Positions 37,298 through 46,874 of a DNA stretch of 64,000 nucleotides are shown piece after piece (positions within the stretch are counted from its first letter, which is position 1; the number at the start of each line of letters is the position of its first letter). Under the pieces are notes generated by a model. That model saw only the letters and a list, made by a program, of their open reading frames with translations, was not told the origin of the DNA and ran no database searches. Location of the stretch: contig NZ_CP048817.1 of the NCBI RefSeq assembly GCF_014171475.1, forward strand, positions 2,666,001 to 2,730,000, read 5' to 3'. A program made the position numbers and the translations under genes. The DNA is from Sphingomonas sp. So64.6b (lineage in GTDB: Bacteria; Pseudomonadota; Alphaproteobacteria; Sphingomonadales; Sphingomonadaceae).

Positions 37298-37906
37298 ATG
37301 GGCCTGACGCCGGTCGCCGATGCCGAGGTGGCGACGATCGTCACCACGCTGGAAATGCGCCAGCGTCCGCCGGCGCGCCCCCTGCCCGATTCGCGCCTGC
37401 GGCTGACCATCTGGGATCGGCCGACGCCCGCCAAATATCGCGCGCTGTTCCGCCGGGTCGGGGCACCCTGGCTATGGTTCTCGCGCCTGGTCATGGATGA
37501 TCGCGCATTGATTCGGATCATTCACGATCCGGATGTGGCGATCTTTGCCGTGGTCGATTCGGCGGGAATCGAAGTCGGCATGCTCGAACTGGATTTTCGC
37601 GAACCGCGCACTTGCGAGCTAAGCTATTTCGGACTGATCCCGGAACTGGCCGGACAGGGTCATGGGCGCTGGCTGATGGCGCAGGCGCTCAACCGCGCCT
37701 GGATCAAGGGGATCGACCGCGTCTGGGTCCATACCTGCACGCTCGATCATCCAGCGGCTCTCGGCTTTTATCGCAAATCCGGCTTCGCGGCGATCAGCCG
37801 CACGATCGAAACCTTTCCCGATCCGCGCCTGACCGGCGACCTGCCGCGCGACGCCGCGCCTCAGATACCCTTGTTCGGCACCGGGCTCGACAGCAGCCGC
37901 CGGTAA
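37298..37906 (+). CDS. GNAT-family N-acetyltransferase
   Basis: 202 residues. GNAT core: VGMLELDFREPRTCELSYFG, GLIPELAGQGHGRWLMAQAL (acetyl-CoA pyrophosphate loop around residue 122), HTCTLDHPAALGFYRKSGF. Substrate cannot be told. Its 3' end overlaps the convergent membrane-protein gene by 46 bp. Confidence 0.88.
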   Translation: MGLTPVADAEVATIVTTLEMRQRPPARPLPDSRLRLTIWDRPTPAKYRALFRRVGAPWLWFSRLVMDDRALIRIIHDPDVAIFAVVDSAGIEVGMLELDFREPRTCELSYFGLIPELAGQGHGRWLMAQALNRAWIKGIDRVWVHTCTLDHPAALGFYRKSGFAAISRTIETFPDPRLTGDLPRDAAPQIPLFGTGLDSSRR

Positions 37907-38631
37907 AAGGCGATCTGGATCAACGCGACCGCCATCATCGATGCCGCGGTCACCCCGGCGGCGGCCGCATCGACCATCGCGATCACGACCGGGTTGGCCA
38001 TTTTGGCGGCGGTCAGGCGATGGTCGATCAGCACGAACGGCAGCGCCGCAAGCGCGCCGCCAAGGACGGTCACCCCGGCCAGTGCCGCTGCCGTCAGCCC
38101 GTTACCCCGCGTCAAGACCCAGCTCCGGCCGACCGAGCGCCGGATACTCGGTTGCGGTTCCGCGATCAGGATCGGTCCGACGACCATCAGCCGCCCGAAA
38201 AGATACAGGCCAGGTAGCAGGAACAGCACGAAGAACTGTCCGAAGCCGAGCGGCAGGCCAGTGATGATCATCGCCGGCAGGTAACGCGGGAACAACCGAA
38301 AGGCGCGGGCCAGCGCGGCACCGAGATCAGGCTGGTCGGCCTGAAGATACAATATCAATATGACCAGCGCGCCATATTGCACGATCGCCGATGCCAGCAG
38401 GTACCAGCCGCCATAGGTCAGCATCCAGTTGGAGACCGTTTCGGCCACCACGCGGCGCGCGGCATCGGTCATCTCGGGGTCGACCGACAAGGGCGGCATA
38501 GCCGGCGCCAGCAGCATGATCGCGAACAGCGGCAGGAAAAGGATCAATCCCGCGACCGGCAGCAACAGCCCACGATCGGCCTTCCACATCGCCCACGCAT
38601 CGGCGAGCGTACCCGCCATACCATTCCTCAT
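37861..38631 (-). CDS. Multi-helix membrane protein (YciC/UPF0259-like), paralogue 1
   Basis: 256 residues with about six hydrophobic helices (LLPVAGLILFLPLFAIMLLA, LASAIVQYGALVILILYL, ALAGVTVLGGALAALPFVL). The internal RSVGRSWVLTRGNG block matches the [12 protein letters not shown] of the gene upstream, so the two are paralogues. No recognised activity. Its start overlaps the stop of the upstream paralogue by 4 nt (ATGA); its stop overlaps the GNAT gene. Confidence 0.75.
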   Translation of the reverse strand: MRNGMAGTLADAWAMWKADRGLLLPVAGLILFLPLFAIMLLAPAMPPLSVDPEMTDAARRVVAETVSNWMLTYGGWYLLASAIVQYGALVILILYLQADQPDLGAALARAFRLFPRYLPAMIITGLPLGFGQFFVLFLLPGLYLFGRLMVVGPILIAEPQPSIRRSVGRSWVLTRGNGLTAAALAGVTVLGGALAALPFVLIDHRLTAAKMANPVVIAMVDAAAAGVTAASMMAVALIQIAFYRRLLSSPVPNKGI

Positions 38632-39461
38632 CGTGTGCCGCGATTCATGTCCGATTCGACGATCGATTCCCGCCGGTCGCGCACCGCTAGATAAAGTTTG
38701 GCGGAAAACGCCGCCAGCAGCGCGGTGAAAGCGGTCTCGACTGCGCCGACCAGGATCGAGGTGAGCACGGTCGCCACCGAAATATCTCCCTCACCGCCGG
38801 CAACCAGGTTCAACAGCGATCCGAAGACGAATTTCGCGGCGAGGACCGCCACGATCGCGACGATGCCGAACAGGACCATCACACCAATGATTTTCCAGGT
38901 AATGCCGCGCGTCAGCACGAAGGACCGACGAAACACACCCAGGCCGCGGCGCTCCCATACGATGATCGGATAGACCAGGGCGAGCCGCGCCGCGACCCAG
39001 ATCAACACCAATACGGTGACCAGGCCATAGATCGCCACGAAGCCGGCTATGGCCGGGGGCATCTCCTGCTGGCTTCCGGCCATCGCCGCTGTGAAATCAT
39101 AGCCGGACAGCCCCATCGCCACGCCGATCGGCGCGACCAGCAGCATCGCTGCGACGAACATCAGGGCGATCACACCGATCAACGGCAACAGCCGCTTGCT
39201 CGCGATCCCGATCGCTGCGGAGCGTCCGGCGGCGGGATCGATCGCCAATGCGGTAATCGCAACCTGCCCCCAGCGAACGACGATCCCCACGATTAGCGCG
39301 AGACCCAGTGTTGCGACCGGCGAGGCTGTCATCAGCGGCGCCAGATTGGCCTGCAATGACATCGGCAGGAAGATCGCGAACAGCGCGATCGGTACGACGG
39401 CCGACAGATTATCGCTGAGAAACTCGGTCGCGCGATCCCAGACATTCCCCATAATGACCAT
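38628..39461 (-). CDS. Multi-helix membrane protein (YciC/UPF0259-like), paralogue 2
   Basis: 277 residues from ATG 39461 ([20 protein letters not shown]), with GGGAG about 11 nt upstream; an ATG at 39452 is the alternative. About six membrane helices ([55 protein letters not shown]). It shares the RRSFVLTRG block with its downstream partner. It is divergent from lipB across 110 nt. Confidence 0.75.
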   Translation of the reverse strand: MVIMGNVWDRATEFLSDNLSAVVPIALFAIFLPMSLQANLAPLMTASPVATLGLALIVGIVVRWGQVAITALAIDPAAGRSAAIGIASKRLLPLIGVIALMFVAAMLLVAPIGVAMGLSGYDFTAAMAGSQQEMPPAIAGFVAIYGLVTVLVLIWVAARLALVYPIIVWERRGLGVFRRSFVLTRGITWKIIGVMVLFGIVAIVAVLAAKFVFGSLLNLVAGGEGDISVATVLTSILVGAVETAFTALLAAFSAKLYLAVRDRRESIVESDMNRGTR

Positions 39462-39571
39462 ATTCGGTGCGACTCCCGCCCGCCTTGTGCGCGCTCGCCT
39501 CGCTGTTAGCGCAGGCATGCCGCGCTTGCCAATGCTTGCGCCGGAGGGTCGGGAGGGCCAAGTGGCCGATT

Positions 39572-40237
39572 GTGGGTAGCTTTCTCGACGATATCGAATG
39601 GCGCGTGGCGTCGCAGCCGGTCGACTATGCGGTGGCACTCGCCGAAATGGAGGCGCGTGCGCAAGCAGTGGCGCTGGGCACTGCGCGCGAACTGGTCTGG
39701 CTGCTCGAACATCCGCCAGTCTATACCTCGGGCACCAGCGCCGACCCGGCCGAGCTGATCGATCCGCGCTTTCCGGTGGTCGATGCCGGTCGCGGCGGGC
39801 GTTACACCTATCACGGGCCGGGACAGCGCATCGGTTATGTCGTGCTCGACCTCAACAAGCGCGGCCGCGATGTGCGGCGCTTTGTCCATGCGCTCGAAGG
39901 CTGGGTAATCGCCGCACTCGGCCAGTTCGACATCACCGCGTTTCGCGCACCAGGCCGCATCGGCATCTGGACGCTCGATCATGGCCAGGAGGCGAAGATC
40001 GGCGCGATCGGGGTGCGCGTGAAGAAATGGGTCACGATGCATGGCTTCTCCGTGAACCTGTCGCCCGACCTGTCTCATTTCGGCGGCATCGTGCCGTGCG
40101 GCCTGGCCGAATTCCCCGTGACCAGCGCGCAAAAGCTCGGGAAAGCGACGGATCTTGCAACTTTTGACGCCGCTCTGGCGTTGGGCGCGGACTCGTTCCT
40201 TGAAACGGTTTCTGCATTCGGCGGAGACCCCGTCTGA
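39572..40237 (+). CDS. lipB: Octanoyl-[acyl-carrier-protein]:protein octanoyltransferase
   Basis: 221 residues from GTG 39572 ([20 protein letters not shown]). It transfers octanoate to lipoyl domains in lipoate synthesis. Signatures: [38 protein letters not shown] with the catalytic Lys and [14 protein letters not shown] with the catalytic Cys. A GGGAGGG lies 14 nt before the GTG, further than ideal, but no better start exists in frame. Confidence 0.94.
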   Translation: MGSFLDDIEWRVASQPVDYAVALAEMEARAQAVALGTARELVWLLEHPPVYTSGTSADPAELIDPRFPVVDAGRGGRYTYHGPGQRIGYVVLDLNKRGRDVRRFVHALEGWVIAALGQFDITAFRAPGRIGIWTLDHGQEAKIGAIGVRVKKWVTMHGFSVNLSPDLSHFGGIVPCGLAEFPVTSAQKLGKATDLATFDAALALGADSFLETVSAFGGDPV

Positions 40238-40341
40238 AAACTGGGCTTGAGGCACGTCTCTAATAAGACTAATGTCCACCTCGGTTTGGGTATTAAAGGT
40301 CTCGAGGCCATCCAGATCCATTATCTAGGGAGCTTTCCAAA

Positions 40342-40596
40342 ATGCGTGCATTCATCACCAAGGCCATGATCGTTGGCGCCGCGCTGGCGGTTTCGGCCTG
40401 TGGTCCGACCACCACCACGACCACCGACAACACGCTGGTTACCGATCTGAACGCAACCGAGGGCATGGACACCATGACCACGGACAACATGACCACGGTC
40501 GACGGCGCAACCGACAATGGTGCGGCACTGGCGAACGACACGGCCGTGTCGAACACCGTCGTCACCAACGAAACGGTCACCACGAACGCAATGTAA
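40342..40596 (+). CDS. Small Thr/Asn-rich lipoprotein
   Basis: 84 residues. The lipoprotein signal MRAFITKAMIVGAALAVSAC has its lipobox ending at Cys20. The mature part is almost entirely Thr, Asn, Asp, Val and Ala (GPTTTTTTDNTLVTDLNATE and the like) with no predicted fold. It has its own rho-independent terminator 24 nt downstream. Function unknown. Confidence 0.75.
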   Translation: MRAFITKAMIVGAALAVSACGPTTTTTTDNTLVTDLNATEGMDTMTTDNMTTVDGATDNGAALANDTAVSNTVVTNETVTTNAM

Positions 40597-40620
40597 TCGA
40601 CCTTCGGGTTGTTATGTTCA

Positions 40621-40650
40621 GGGCCGCCCGGGAAACCGGGCGGCCCTTTC
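40621..40650 (+). terminator. Rho-independent terminator after the small lipoprotein gene
   Basis: GGGCCGCCCGG-gaaa-CCGGGCGGCCC, an 11-bp perfect GC stem with a GNRA-type loop, followed by TTTC. It sits 24 nt after the stop codon of the lipoprotein gene. Confidence 0.85.
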
Positions 40651-40788
40651 GATTCCGGCCGTCCTGATCGGGCAGATGCGATACCGCGTAGTGCTGGACA
40701 GTCGTAGCATTTGGAATCATGGTAAAAATGCTTGGGGCACCGGACAAAAAGCCGTAACCGGTGCGGCATCGAGTGTGAGAGGTTAGTG

Positions 40789-41472
40789 ATGACTGCGTTG
40801 CGTATCCTGGTTTCCACCCTAGTTGCCGCCGGCGCGCTTGCCGCGACGCCGGCATCGGCGCAATTCTTCATGGCATCGCGCGATTTCAGCGGCCCGCCGG
40901 TACGCGGCGACGAACCCGGAATCGGCGTCGAAATGCCCGGTGCAACCGATGCGGAAATCCGCGCCGCCCTGCTGTGGAACATGCGCGCCGCACTCAATAT
41001 TGCCGCGCTCAGCTGCGATTTCGAACCGACGCTGTTGACCGTGTCGAACTATAACGGCCTGATGGTCGACCATAAGGAAGAGCTGGCAAAATCGTACGAC
41101 GTGCTCACCAAATATTTCAAGCGCATCAACAAGACCCCCAAGGCCGGCCAGACCGCGCTCGATCAGTTCGGCACGCGCGTCTATGGCAGCTTCACCACCG
41201 CGACCGCCCAATATGGCTTTTGCCAGACCGCCTCGTCGGTTGGGCGCGACGCAATCTTCCAGCCGCGGGGAACCTTGTACCAGGTCGCGATGAACCGCAT
41301 GCGATCGCTCCGCAACAGCCTTGTCCCTTATGGCGAACAACGCTTCCCGCGCGGCATTCGCCTCGACCGCACGATCAGCGTGCCCCGCGTCGATGCGATA
41401 TGCTGGACCAAGAAGGGCGAATGGAACGACAAGAAATGCGGCCCCACCGTCCAGTGGGTGACGCGTTACTGA
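40789..41472 (+). CDS. Hypothetical exported protein
   Basis: 227 residues from ATG 40789, with GAGAGG upstream. Signal peptide MTALRILVSTLVAAGALAAT, cleavage near PASA-Q. The body contains NMRAALNIAALSCDFEPTLL, DVLTKYFKRINKTPKAGQTA and four to five Cys residues (SCDF, FCQT, ICWT, KCGP), suggesting disulfides in the periplasm. I do not recognise a domain. Convergent with queE 22 nt away. Confidence 0.75.
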   Translation: MTALRILVSTLVAAGALAATPASAQFFMASRDFSGPPVRGDEPGIGVEMPGATDAEIRAALLWNMRAALNIAALSCDFEPTLLTVSNYNGLMVDHKEELAKSYDVLTKYFKRINKTPKAGQTALDQFGTRVYGSFTTATAQYGFCQTASSVGRDAIFQPRGTLYQVAMNRMRSLRNSLVPYGEQRFPRGIRLDRTISVPRVDAICWTKKGEWNDKKCGPTVQWVTRY

Positions 41473-41494
41473 TCCCAATTTAGACGCAAAGACT

Positions 41495-42127
41495 CTAGCG
41501 CAGCCCCAGCAGCTTGTGGGTCTGGATCGTCAATCGCCAGCGCGGCCGATCCATCACCAGCGCGATCGCCGCGGCGTGATTGGCCTCCGCCGCCGCGCTG
41601 TCGAGCGGCTGGAGCAGGAAGTGGGTGAAGTCCCAGCCTTCGATCGCATCGATGTCCGTGCCGGGCTGCGGCCAGACCAGCTTGAGCTCGTCGCCTGAGC
41701 GTTGCACGACTTCGCTACCCGCTTTGGGGCTGATGCAGACCCAGTCGATACCGGGATGCACGGCCAGGGTGCCGTTGCTCTCGATCGCGATCTCGAAGCC
41801 GCGCGCGTGGAGCGCCTCGATCAGCGCATCATCGACCTGAAGCATCGGCTCGCCGCCGGTCAGCACGACGAAGCGGCCTTCCGATCCCTCGCCCCAGAAG
41901 CCCAAAGCCGCGTCGGCGAGCGCATCGGCGCCGGCGAATTTCGCCCCGCCGAGGCCATCGGTACCGACGAAATCGGTGTCGCAGAAGCGGCACACCGCGG
42001 TCGCCCGGTCCTGCTCGCGGCCCGACCAGAGATTGCATCCGGCAAAACGCACGAACACCGCGCGCCGGCCGGCGTTCACGCCCTCACCCTGCAGGGTGAG
42101 GAACATCTCCTTGACGGCATAGCTCAT
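41495..42127 (-). CDS. queE: 7-carboxy-7-deazaguanine synthase
   Basis: 210 residues from ATG 42127. A radical-SAM enzyme of queuosine synthesis. The cluster motif is a CX14CX2C variant instead of CX3CX2C: Cys in FAGCNLW, then VCRFCDTDF; this insertion is known in one QueE subgroup. TGGEPMLQVDD and IAIESNGTLAV follow. It forms with queC, 10 nt upstream, a two-gene operon. Confidence 0.94.
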   Translation of the reverse strand: MSYAVKEMFLTLQGEGVNAGRRAVFVRFAGCNLWSGREQDRATAVCRFCDTDFVGTDGLGGAKFAGADALADAALGFWGEGSEGRFVVLTGGEPMLQVDDALIEALHARGFEIAIESNGTLAVHPGIDWVCISPKAGSEVVQRSGDELKLVWPQPGTDIDAIEGWDFTHFLLQPLDSAAAEANHAAAIALVMDRPRWRLTIQTHKLLGLR

Positions 42128-42137
42128 CGTCACAGCC

Positions 42138-42830
42138 TCAGGCGGGCAGAACGGCATAAGCGGTGGGATCGGGCAGCCCGGCCTCCGCGAACCCCTTGGC
42201 GCGCAGCCGGCAACTGTCGCAACGTCCGCAATGCACCCCGCCCGGCGCCGGATCGTAACAGGACCAGCTGAGCCCCGCGTCGAGCCCGAGCCGCGCCGCT
42301 TCGCGCACGATATCCGCCTTGGTCATATGTTGCAGCGGCGCATGAATCCTGAACGGCGCACCTTCGACCCCGGCCTTGGTCGCGAGTTCGGCCAGTCCTT
42401 CGAACGCAGCGATGAATTCGGGGCGGCAATCGGGATAACCCGAATAATCCAGCGCGTTGACGCCGATATACAGATCGCGCGCGCCCGCCGCCTCGGCCCA
42501 GCCAAGCGCGAGGCTGAGAAAGATGGTGTTGCGCGCCGGCACATAGGTGACCGGAATTCCATCGCCCACGCCGGTCTTCGGCACATCGATATCGGCGGTC
42601 AGCGCGGAACCGCCGAAGGCCGACAGGTCGAGCGGCATGACGATATGGCGCTCGGCGCCAAGCATATGCGCGATGCGCCGCGCCGCGGCCAGTTCGACAT
42701 GATGGCGCTGATTATAGTCCATCGAGAGTGCGAGCAGCCGGTGCCCATCCTCTTTGGCCCGCGCGCCCGCGACCATCGAATCAAGCCCGCCCGAGATCAG
42801 GACGACCGCGTAGGTGTTTGCAGATGTCAT
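42138..42830 (-). CDS. queC: 7-cyano-7-deazaguanine synthase
   Basis: 230 residues. It converts CDG to preQ0 in the queuosine pathway. N-terminal PP-loop [12 protein letters not shown] (about 13-24), [20 protein letters not shown] in the middle, and the zinc-binding Cys cluster [20 protein letters not shown] near the C-terminus. Supplies the step after QueE. Confidence 0.96.
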   Translation of the reverse strand: MTSANTYAVVLISGGLDSMVAGARAKEDGHRLLALSMDYNQRHHVELAAARRIAHMLGAERHIVMPLDLSAFGGSALTADIDVPKTGVGDGIPVTYVPARNTIFLSLALGWAEAAGARDLYIGVNALDYSGYPDCRPEFIAAFEGLAELATKAGVEGAPFRIHAPLQHMTKADIVREAARLGLDAGLSWSCYDPAPGGVHCGRCDSCRLRAKGFAEAGLPDPTAYAVLPA

Positions 42831-42892
42831 TATGTGTCCCGCGCTACGGACAACGGCGCGTCACCGCAACCCCGGATAAAAACCGTCCAGGC

Positions 42893-42920
42893 AAAAAAAC
42901 GGGCCGCCCGTAAGCGACCC
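42893..42920 (-). terminator. Rho-independent terminator upstream of queC
   Basis: On the minus strand GGGTCGC-ttacgg-GCGGCCC (7 bp, one T-G pair) is followed by G and TTTTTTT (42893-42899). It lies 90 nt past the stop of the minus-strand gene at 43011-43445 and 63 nt before queC. A second hairpin, GGCTCC-tgga-GGAGCC, lies just before it (42927-42942). It most simply ends transcription of the exported-protein gene. Confidence 0.75.
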
Positions 42921-43010
42921 AGGGGTGGCTCCTCCAGGAGCCGCTAGGGAAGAAAGCGTCACCGTAAAATGACACATCCATCGCTTTGCCACCCCAAGGT
43001 AAACAACCGC

Positions 43011-43445
43011 TTAATGCGTGCCCGCGCCGACGCCGCAGGCCCCGACGCGGCGCGCTTCGTAACTGAAGTCGAACGGCGCGCCGTCAGCGATCCCCTGCGT
43101 CTGCAACTTGAACAGCCGCCCGGTTTCAACGGTGATCGTGGTGCGCCCATGCCCCGAACCCGGGCAGGTATAATGGACGATCGCCGAACTGGCGGTGTCG
43201 GCGACGACGAAGCGCGAACATTGCGCCTTGCCATGCTGGAGCTGAAGCAGAATGCGCGGATCGGCGACGCACAGGCTGCGCGCGCCCGGTCCGCCGACCT
43301 CGCGCAGCTGCCACTGCCCCTGTTCAATCGCATCGAGCGCAATCAGGTGCGGCGCCCGCGCCGGACCTTCGGCGGCAGCGACACCCCCCAGAAAGAGCAG
43401 CCCGAACAAGGCCGGGCGGATCGTCGTCGGAACCCGCATCATCAC
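43011..43445 (-). CDS. Hypothetical exported protein (DUF3617-like)
   Basis: 144 residues. Signal peptide around MRVPTTIRPALFGLLFLGGV, cleavage near AAAE. The body GQWQLREVGGPGARSLCVAD, then QCSRFVVADTASSAIVHYTC and RTTITVETGRLFKLQTQGIA resembles the DUF3617 pattern (G-x-W, paired Cys, ending in Cys near the C-terminus), but I am not sure of the assignment. Function unknown. Confidence 0.6.
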   Translation of the reverse strand: MMMRVPTTIRPALFGLLFLGGVAAAEGPARAPHLIALDAIEQGQWQLREVGGPGARSLCVADPRILLQLQHGKAQCSRFVVADTASSAIVHYTCPGSGHGRTTITVETGRLFKLQTQGIADGAPFDFSYEARRVGACGVGAGTH

Positions 43446-43550
43446 ATCCAGTCATCACTGGTCGCGCCGGATGCGCAAACCAGAACCCCCAGCACGATCT
43501 GGGGAGTGATCGAAAGAGTTACAATAACGGTTACGAAACGACATTGATTG

Positions 43551-44468
43551 TCATAAAACGACATCCGTCACGGCCACGGGAAATTTTTGTGCGCAAAAGG
43601 CGCAATCGACCGTGATCATGCCATCCTCGCCGGCCATGGCGCGCTGCTCTTCGACCGGGAATTTACTCAGCACCTGCGCGATATAATCGGGCGAGCAGCG
43701 GCAGCCGCGCGTCACCGCAACCTCCGACAGCAGGCGCACCTCGTCCTCCTCGTTGAACAAGCGCCAGATCAGCGTTTCGAGCGGCAAGGCCGGATCGGCG
43801 AGTTCGTCGGCGCCCATCGTCCCGCCAAGGATCGCGACATGCTCCCATTCGGGATGGTCGAGCCGCGTGTGGATGCGCTCGCGCCCCTCCTCGCCCTCTG
43901 GCAGATGCTGCAGGAACAAGCCGCCGGCAACGTGCCCGCCATCGGCGCGCCGGGCGATACCGAGCTTGACCAGAGTTGGAATCTGCTCGGATTGAACGAA
44001 GTAATTCTGTGCCGCCTCGGCCAGCGTGTCGCCATCGAGCGGCACGATGCCCTGATAACGCTCCTTCGTCGCCGCCTGGTCGAAAGTGATCGCAAGATAG
44101 CCCGCGCCGAACAGCGCGAACAGGCTCGGCTGTTCCGGCCCCGCCGCCAGGCGCTCCGCGTCGAAATCGACATAACCGCGCAACTCGCCACCCTTGTAAT
44201 CGCACACCAGCAGCTTGACGACGCCGCCATCGGTCTGCGCCTGCAGGGTTAGCTGGCCGCCCGCGTCCTTGAGCGTCGATCCGATCAACGCGGCAAGCGT
44301 CAGCGCCTCCGCCAGCAATGCTTCGATCGCGGGCGGATAGGCATGCGCGGCGAGAATGGTATCGAGCAACGGTCCGAGCCGCACGATCCGCCCGCGCGCA
44401 TGCCGCGCCGGAATGGTGAAACCGAGCGCGCGGTCGGTGTCGTTGAGTTCAGGATCTTCCATCGTCAT
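43551..44468 (-). CDS. hslO: Hsp33 redox-regulated chaperone
   Basis: 305 residues from ATG 44468 (MTMEDPELNDTDRALGFTIP), with GAGGT upstream. N-terminal holdase domain (DGGVVKLLVCDYKGGELRGY, YLAITFDQAATKERYQGIVP) and the C-terminal zinc/redox switch with CRC in RGCRCSPDY and CAFC at VDCAFCAQKF. Oxidation of these four Cys activates the chaperone. It follows argF on the same strand, a known arrangement. Confidence 0.95.
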   Translation of the reverse strand: MTMEDPELNDTDRALGFTIPARHARGRIVRLGPLLDTILAAHAYPPAIEALLAEALTLAALIGSTLKDAGGQLTLQAQTDGGVVKLLVCDYKGGELRGYVDFDAERLAAGPEQPSLFALFGAGYLAITFDQAATKERYQGIVPLDGDTLAEAAQNYFVQSEQIPTLVKLGIARRADGGHVAGGLFLQHLPEGEEGRERIHTRLDHPEWEHVAILGGTMGADELADPALPLETLIWRLFNEEDEVRLLSEVAVTRGCRCSPDYIAQVLSKFPVEEQRAMAGEDGMITVDCAFCAQKFPVAVTDVVL

Positions 44469-44484
44469 TCCCACGGCCACCTCG

Positions 44485-44542
44485 GTTCGTTTCGAGCGCT
44501 TCGACTGCTGGCCAACAGGCACTCGAAGGGCTCGAAACGAAC
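44485..44542. repeat. 58-nt hairpin between argF and hslO
   Basis: Arms of 20 nt, GTTCGTTTCGAGCGCTTCGA and its near-complement (one mismatch), with an inner CTG...CAG extension. It lies 17 nt before the hslO start. Its arm sequence resembles the element at 59888-59998 (GTTCG...CTTCGA), so it is likely one of the dispersed hairpins of this genome. Confidence 0.65.
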
Positions 44543-44612
44543 GGAGGGGCAATCTGTCTGGTTGAGACGGTGATGTAGGAACGAACCCGCGCCTGACAAC
44601 TGAGCCGGAATC

Positions 44613-45536
44613 TCAGCCGATCTGCCCGAAGCACCAGCGCAGGATCGATTTCTGCGCATGCATGCGGTTTTCCGCCTCTTTCCAGATCAGCGATTGCGGC
44701 CCGTCCATCACCGCATCGGTCACTTCCTCGCCGCGATGCGCAGGCAGGCAATGCATGAACACGGCATCGGCCCTGGCCTTGCCCATCAGCGCCTCATCGA
44801 CCTGATAGGGCCACATCGCCTTGAGCTTGGTCTCGGCATGCTCCTGGCCCATCGAGATCCAGGTGTCGGTGACCACGACATCCGCTCCCTCGACCGCCTC
44901 CGCCGCGGTACCGACGACGCGTGCGCGGCCCTGGCTCCGGGCAACATCGCTTTCCGACGGCATGAACCCTTGCGGACACGCCGCGACGACATCGAAATGC
45001 ATCAGCGCGGCGGCTTCCATGATCGACGCCAGCACATTGTTGCCGTCGCCGAGCCAGGCCCATTTCAGGCCGGGCAGCGGCTTGCCCGCTTCGATCACGG
45101 TGAGCAGATCGGCCATGATCTGGCTCGGATGCGACGCGTCGGTCAGGCCGTTGATCACCGGCACGCTAGCATATTCGGCCATCTGCTCGATCTTGGCATG
45201 ATCGTCGGTGCGGATCATGATCGCGTCGCAGTAACCCGACAGGACGCGCGCGGTGTCGGCGATCGTTTCGCCGCGCCCAAGCTGCGTCGTGCCCGCATCA
45301 AGCACGATCGAGCTGCCGCCCAATTGCCGCATCGCCATGTCATAGGACACGCGCGTGCGGGTCGAGTTCTTCTCGAACACCATGCCCAGCACATGGCCGG
45401 CGAGCGGCACGTCGCTATCCGCGCGGCCCTTGGGCCAGCCCTTGCGCAGCGCCTTACGGTCGAGCGCATCGGCGATCATCGCCGCGACCCCGTCGCCTCC
45501 GGCATCCGACAGGTCAAGGAAGTGACGGTAGCTCAC
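44613..45536 (-). CDS. argF: Ornithine carbamoyltransferase
   Basis: 307 residues from GTG 45536, overlapping the argD stop by 4 nt (GTGA). It makes citrulline from ornithine and carbamoyl phosphate. Carbamoyl-phosphate loop [51 protein letters not shown] and [15 protein letters not shown] are all present. argD-argF form one operon. Confidence 0.96.
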   Translation of the reverse strand: MSYRHFLDLSDAGGDGVAAMIADALDRKALRKGWPKGRADSDVPLAGHVLGMVFEKNSTRTRVSYDMAMRQLGGSSIVLDAGTTQLGRGETIADTARVLSGYCDAIMIRTDDHAKIEQMAEYASVPVINGLTDASHPSQIMADLLTVIEAGKPLPGLKWAWLGDGNNVLASIMEAAALMHFDVVAACPQGFMPSESDVARSQGRARVVGTAAEAVEGADVVVTDTWISMGQEHAETKLKAMWPYQVDEALMGKARADAVFMHCLPAHRGEEVTDAVMDGPQSLIWKEAENRMHAQKSILRWCFGQIG

Positions 45537-46723
45537 TCGTCCGCGGCGGGTACATAGACCCGCGCCGCCTCGCTCAACCGTTCGATGCACTCCGCGATAT
45601 GGCTTTCGTCGATCACCAGCGGCGGCAGGATGCGCACGACATTGTCGCCCGCCGCCACGGTCAGCAGCCCGTGATTGTCGCGGCAATGCGCGACGAAACG
45701 GCGGCTGTCGGACTTGAGCTTGATGCCGAGCATCAGGCCGTGGCCGCGCACATGATCGAACAGATGGTCGTGATTGGGCATCATCTGCTCGAGCGCCTGA
45801 CGCAACCGCGCGCCCATCTTCTCGACATTCTCAAGGAAACCGGGTTCGAGGATCACGTCGAGCACCGCTTCACCCGCCGCCATCGCCAGCGGGTTACCGC
45901 CATAGGTCGATCCATGCGTGCCGATCACCATGCCCTTGGCCGCTTCCTCGGTCGCAAGGCACGCGCCGAGCGGGAAGCCGCCGCCAATGCCTTTGGCTGC
46001 TGCAATGATGTCCGGCACGACGCCGTAAAGTTCATGCGCGAACAGTTTGCCGGTACGCCCATAGCCGGCCTGGACTTCATCGAGCACGAGCAGCAGGCCG
46101 TGCTTGTCGCACGCCTTGCGCAGTCCTTTAAGGAACTCCTGGGTCGCCGGGCGGATGCCGCCCTCGCCCTGGATCGGCTCGACCAGGAAACCTGCCGTAT
46201 TCTCGTCGATCAGCGCCAGAGCGCCTTCGAGATCGTTGAAGTTGGCATATTTGAAGCCCGGCAGCAGTGGTTCGAATCCGTCGCGCATCTTCGCTTGGTT
46301 AGTCGCGCTGATCGTGCCGAGTGTCCGGCCGTGGAACGCGGTGTCGAAGGTGATCAGGTCATGGCGTTCGGGATTGCCGTTGACGAAGTGGTAGCGACGC
46401 GCGGTCTTGATCGCGCATTCAACCGCTTCGGCGCCCGAATTGGTGAAGAACACCGTATCGGCAAAGCTGGCATCGACCAGGCGCTGGGCGAATTTCTCGC
46501 CCTGCGGCGACCCGTAAAGGTTCGACACATGCATCAGCGTCGCGGCCTGATCGGCGATCGCCTTGACCAGTTTCGGATGACCGTGACCGAGCGCATTGAC
46601 CGCGATGCCGCTGGCGAAGTCGAGATATTTCTCGCCCTGTTCGCCATAGAGATACACGCCCTCGCCTCGCACCGGCCGCACCCCGCAGCGGGGATAGACG
46701 GGCATGAGTGGGGTGATCGGCAT
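45533..46723 (-). CDS. argD: Acetylornithine aminotransferase
   Basis: 396 residues from ATG 46723 with AGGAG 7-8 nt upstream. PLP enzyme of arginine synthesis (class III transaminase). [51 protein letters not shown] and the PLP Lys in [15 protein letters not shown] are visible. A terminator-like hairpin lies 23 nt upstream of the start. Confidence 0.96.
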   Translation of the reverse strand: MPITPLMPVYPRCGVRPVRGEGVYLYGEQGEKYLDFASGIAVNALGHGHPKLVKAIADQAATLMHVSNLYGSPQGEKFAQRLVDASFADTVFFTNSGAEAVECAIKTARRYHFVNGNPERHDLITFDTAFHGRTLGTISATNQAKMRDGFEPLLPGFKYANFNDLEGALALIDENTAGFLVEPIQGEGGIRPATQEFLKGLRKACDKHGLLLVLDEVQAGYGRTGKLFAHELYGVVPDIIAAAKGIGGGFPLGACLATEEAAKGMVIGTHGSTYGGNPLAMAAGEAVLDVILEPGFLENVEKMGARLRQALEQMMPNHDHLFDHVRGHGLMLGIKLKSDSRRFVAHCRDNHGLLTVAAGDNVVRILPPLVIDESHIAECIERLSEAARVYVPAADE

Positions 46724-46738
46724 GACAGCGCTCCTGAA

Positions 46739-46766
46739 AAGCAAAGGGCGACCAGAACGGTCGCCC
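46739..46766 (-). promoter_or_regulatory. Terminator-like hairpin in the argD leader
   Basis: On the minus strand GGGCGACC-gttct-GGTCGCCC (perfect 8-bp stem) is followed by TTTGCTTTT, just before the argD ribosome-binding site. No minus-strand gene ends upstream (the neighbour is divergent), so it may attenuate argD-argF or end a small RNA. A 9-codon frame MIDAPPGKP, ending in TAA, immediately precedes it. Confidence 0.6.
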
Positions 46767-46874
46767 GAAGCGGACTTTTAGGGTTTGCCCGGAGGAGCGT
46801 CAATCATTGCAGTTCGGGGTCAATCGGGATCGATCGGGCGCTCGCCGGGTTGAATGACACGAAGGAGACGCCCG

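Noticed and set aside
42890..43010. preQ1 riboswitch upstream of queC
   Set aside because: Attractive because of the queuosine genes and the terminator, but the conserved preQ1-I core could not be found. Kept only as a terminator.
46800..46835. Arginine-attenuation leader peptide upstream of argD
   Set aside because: The 9-codon frame MIDAPPGKP has no Arg codons, so ribosome stalling on arginine is not supported.
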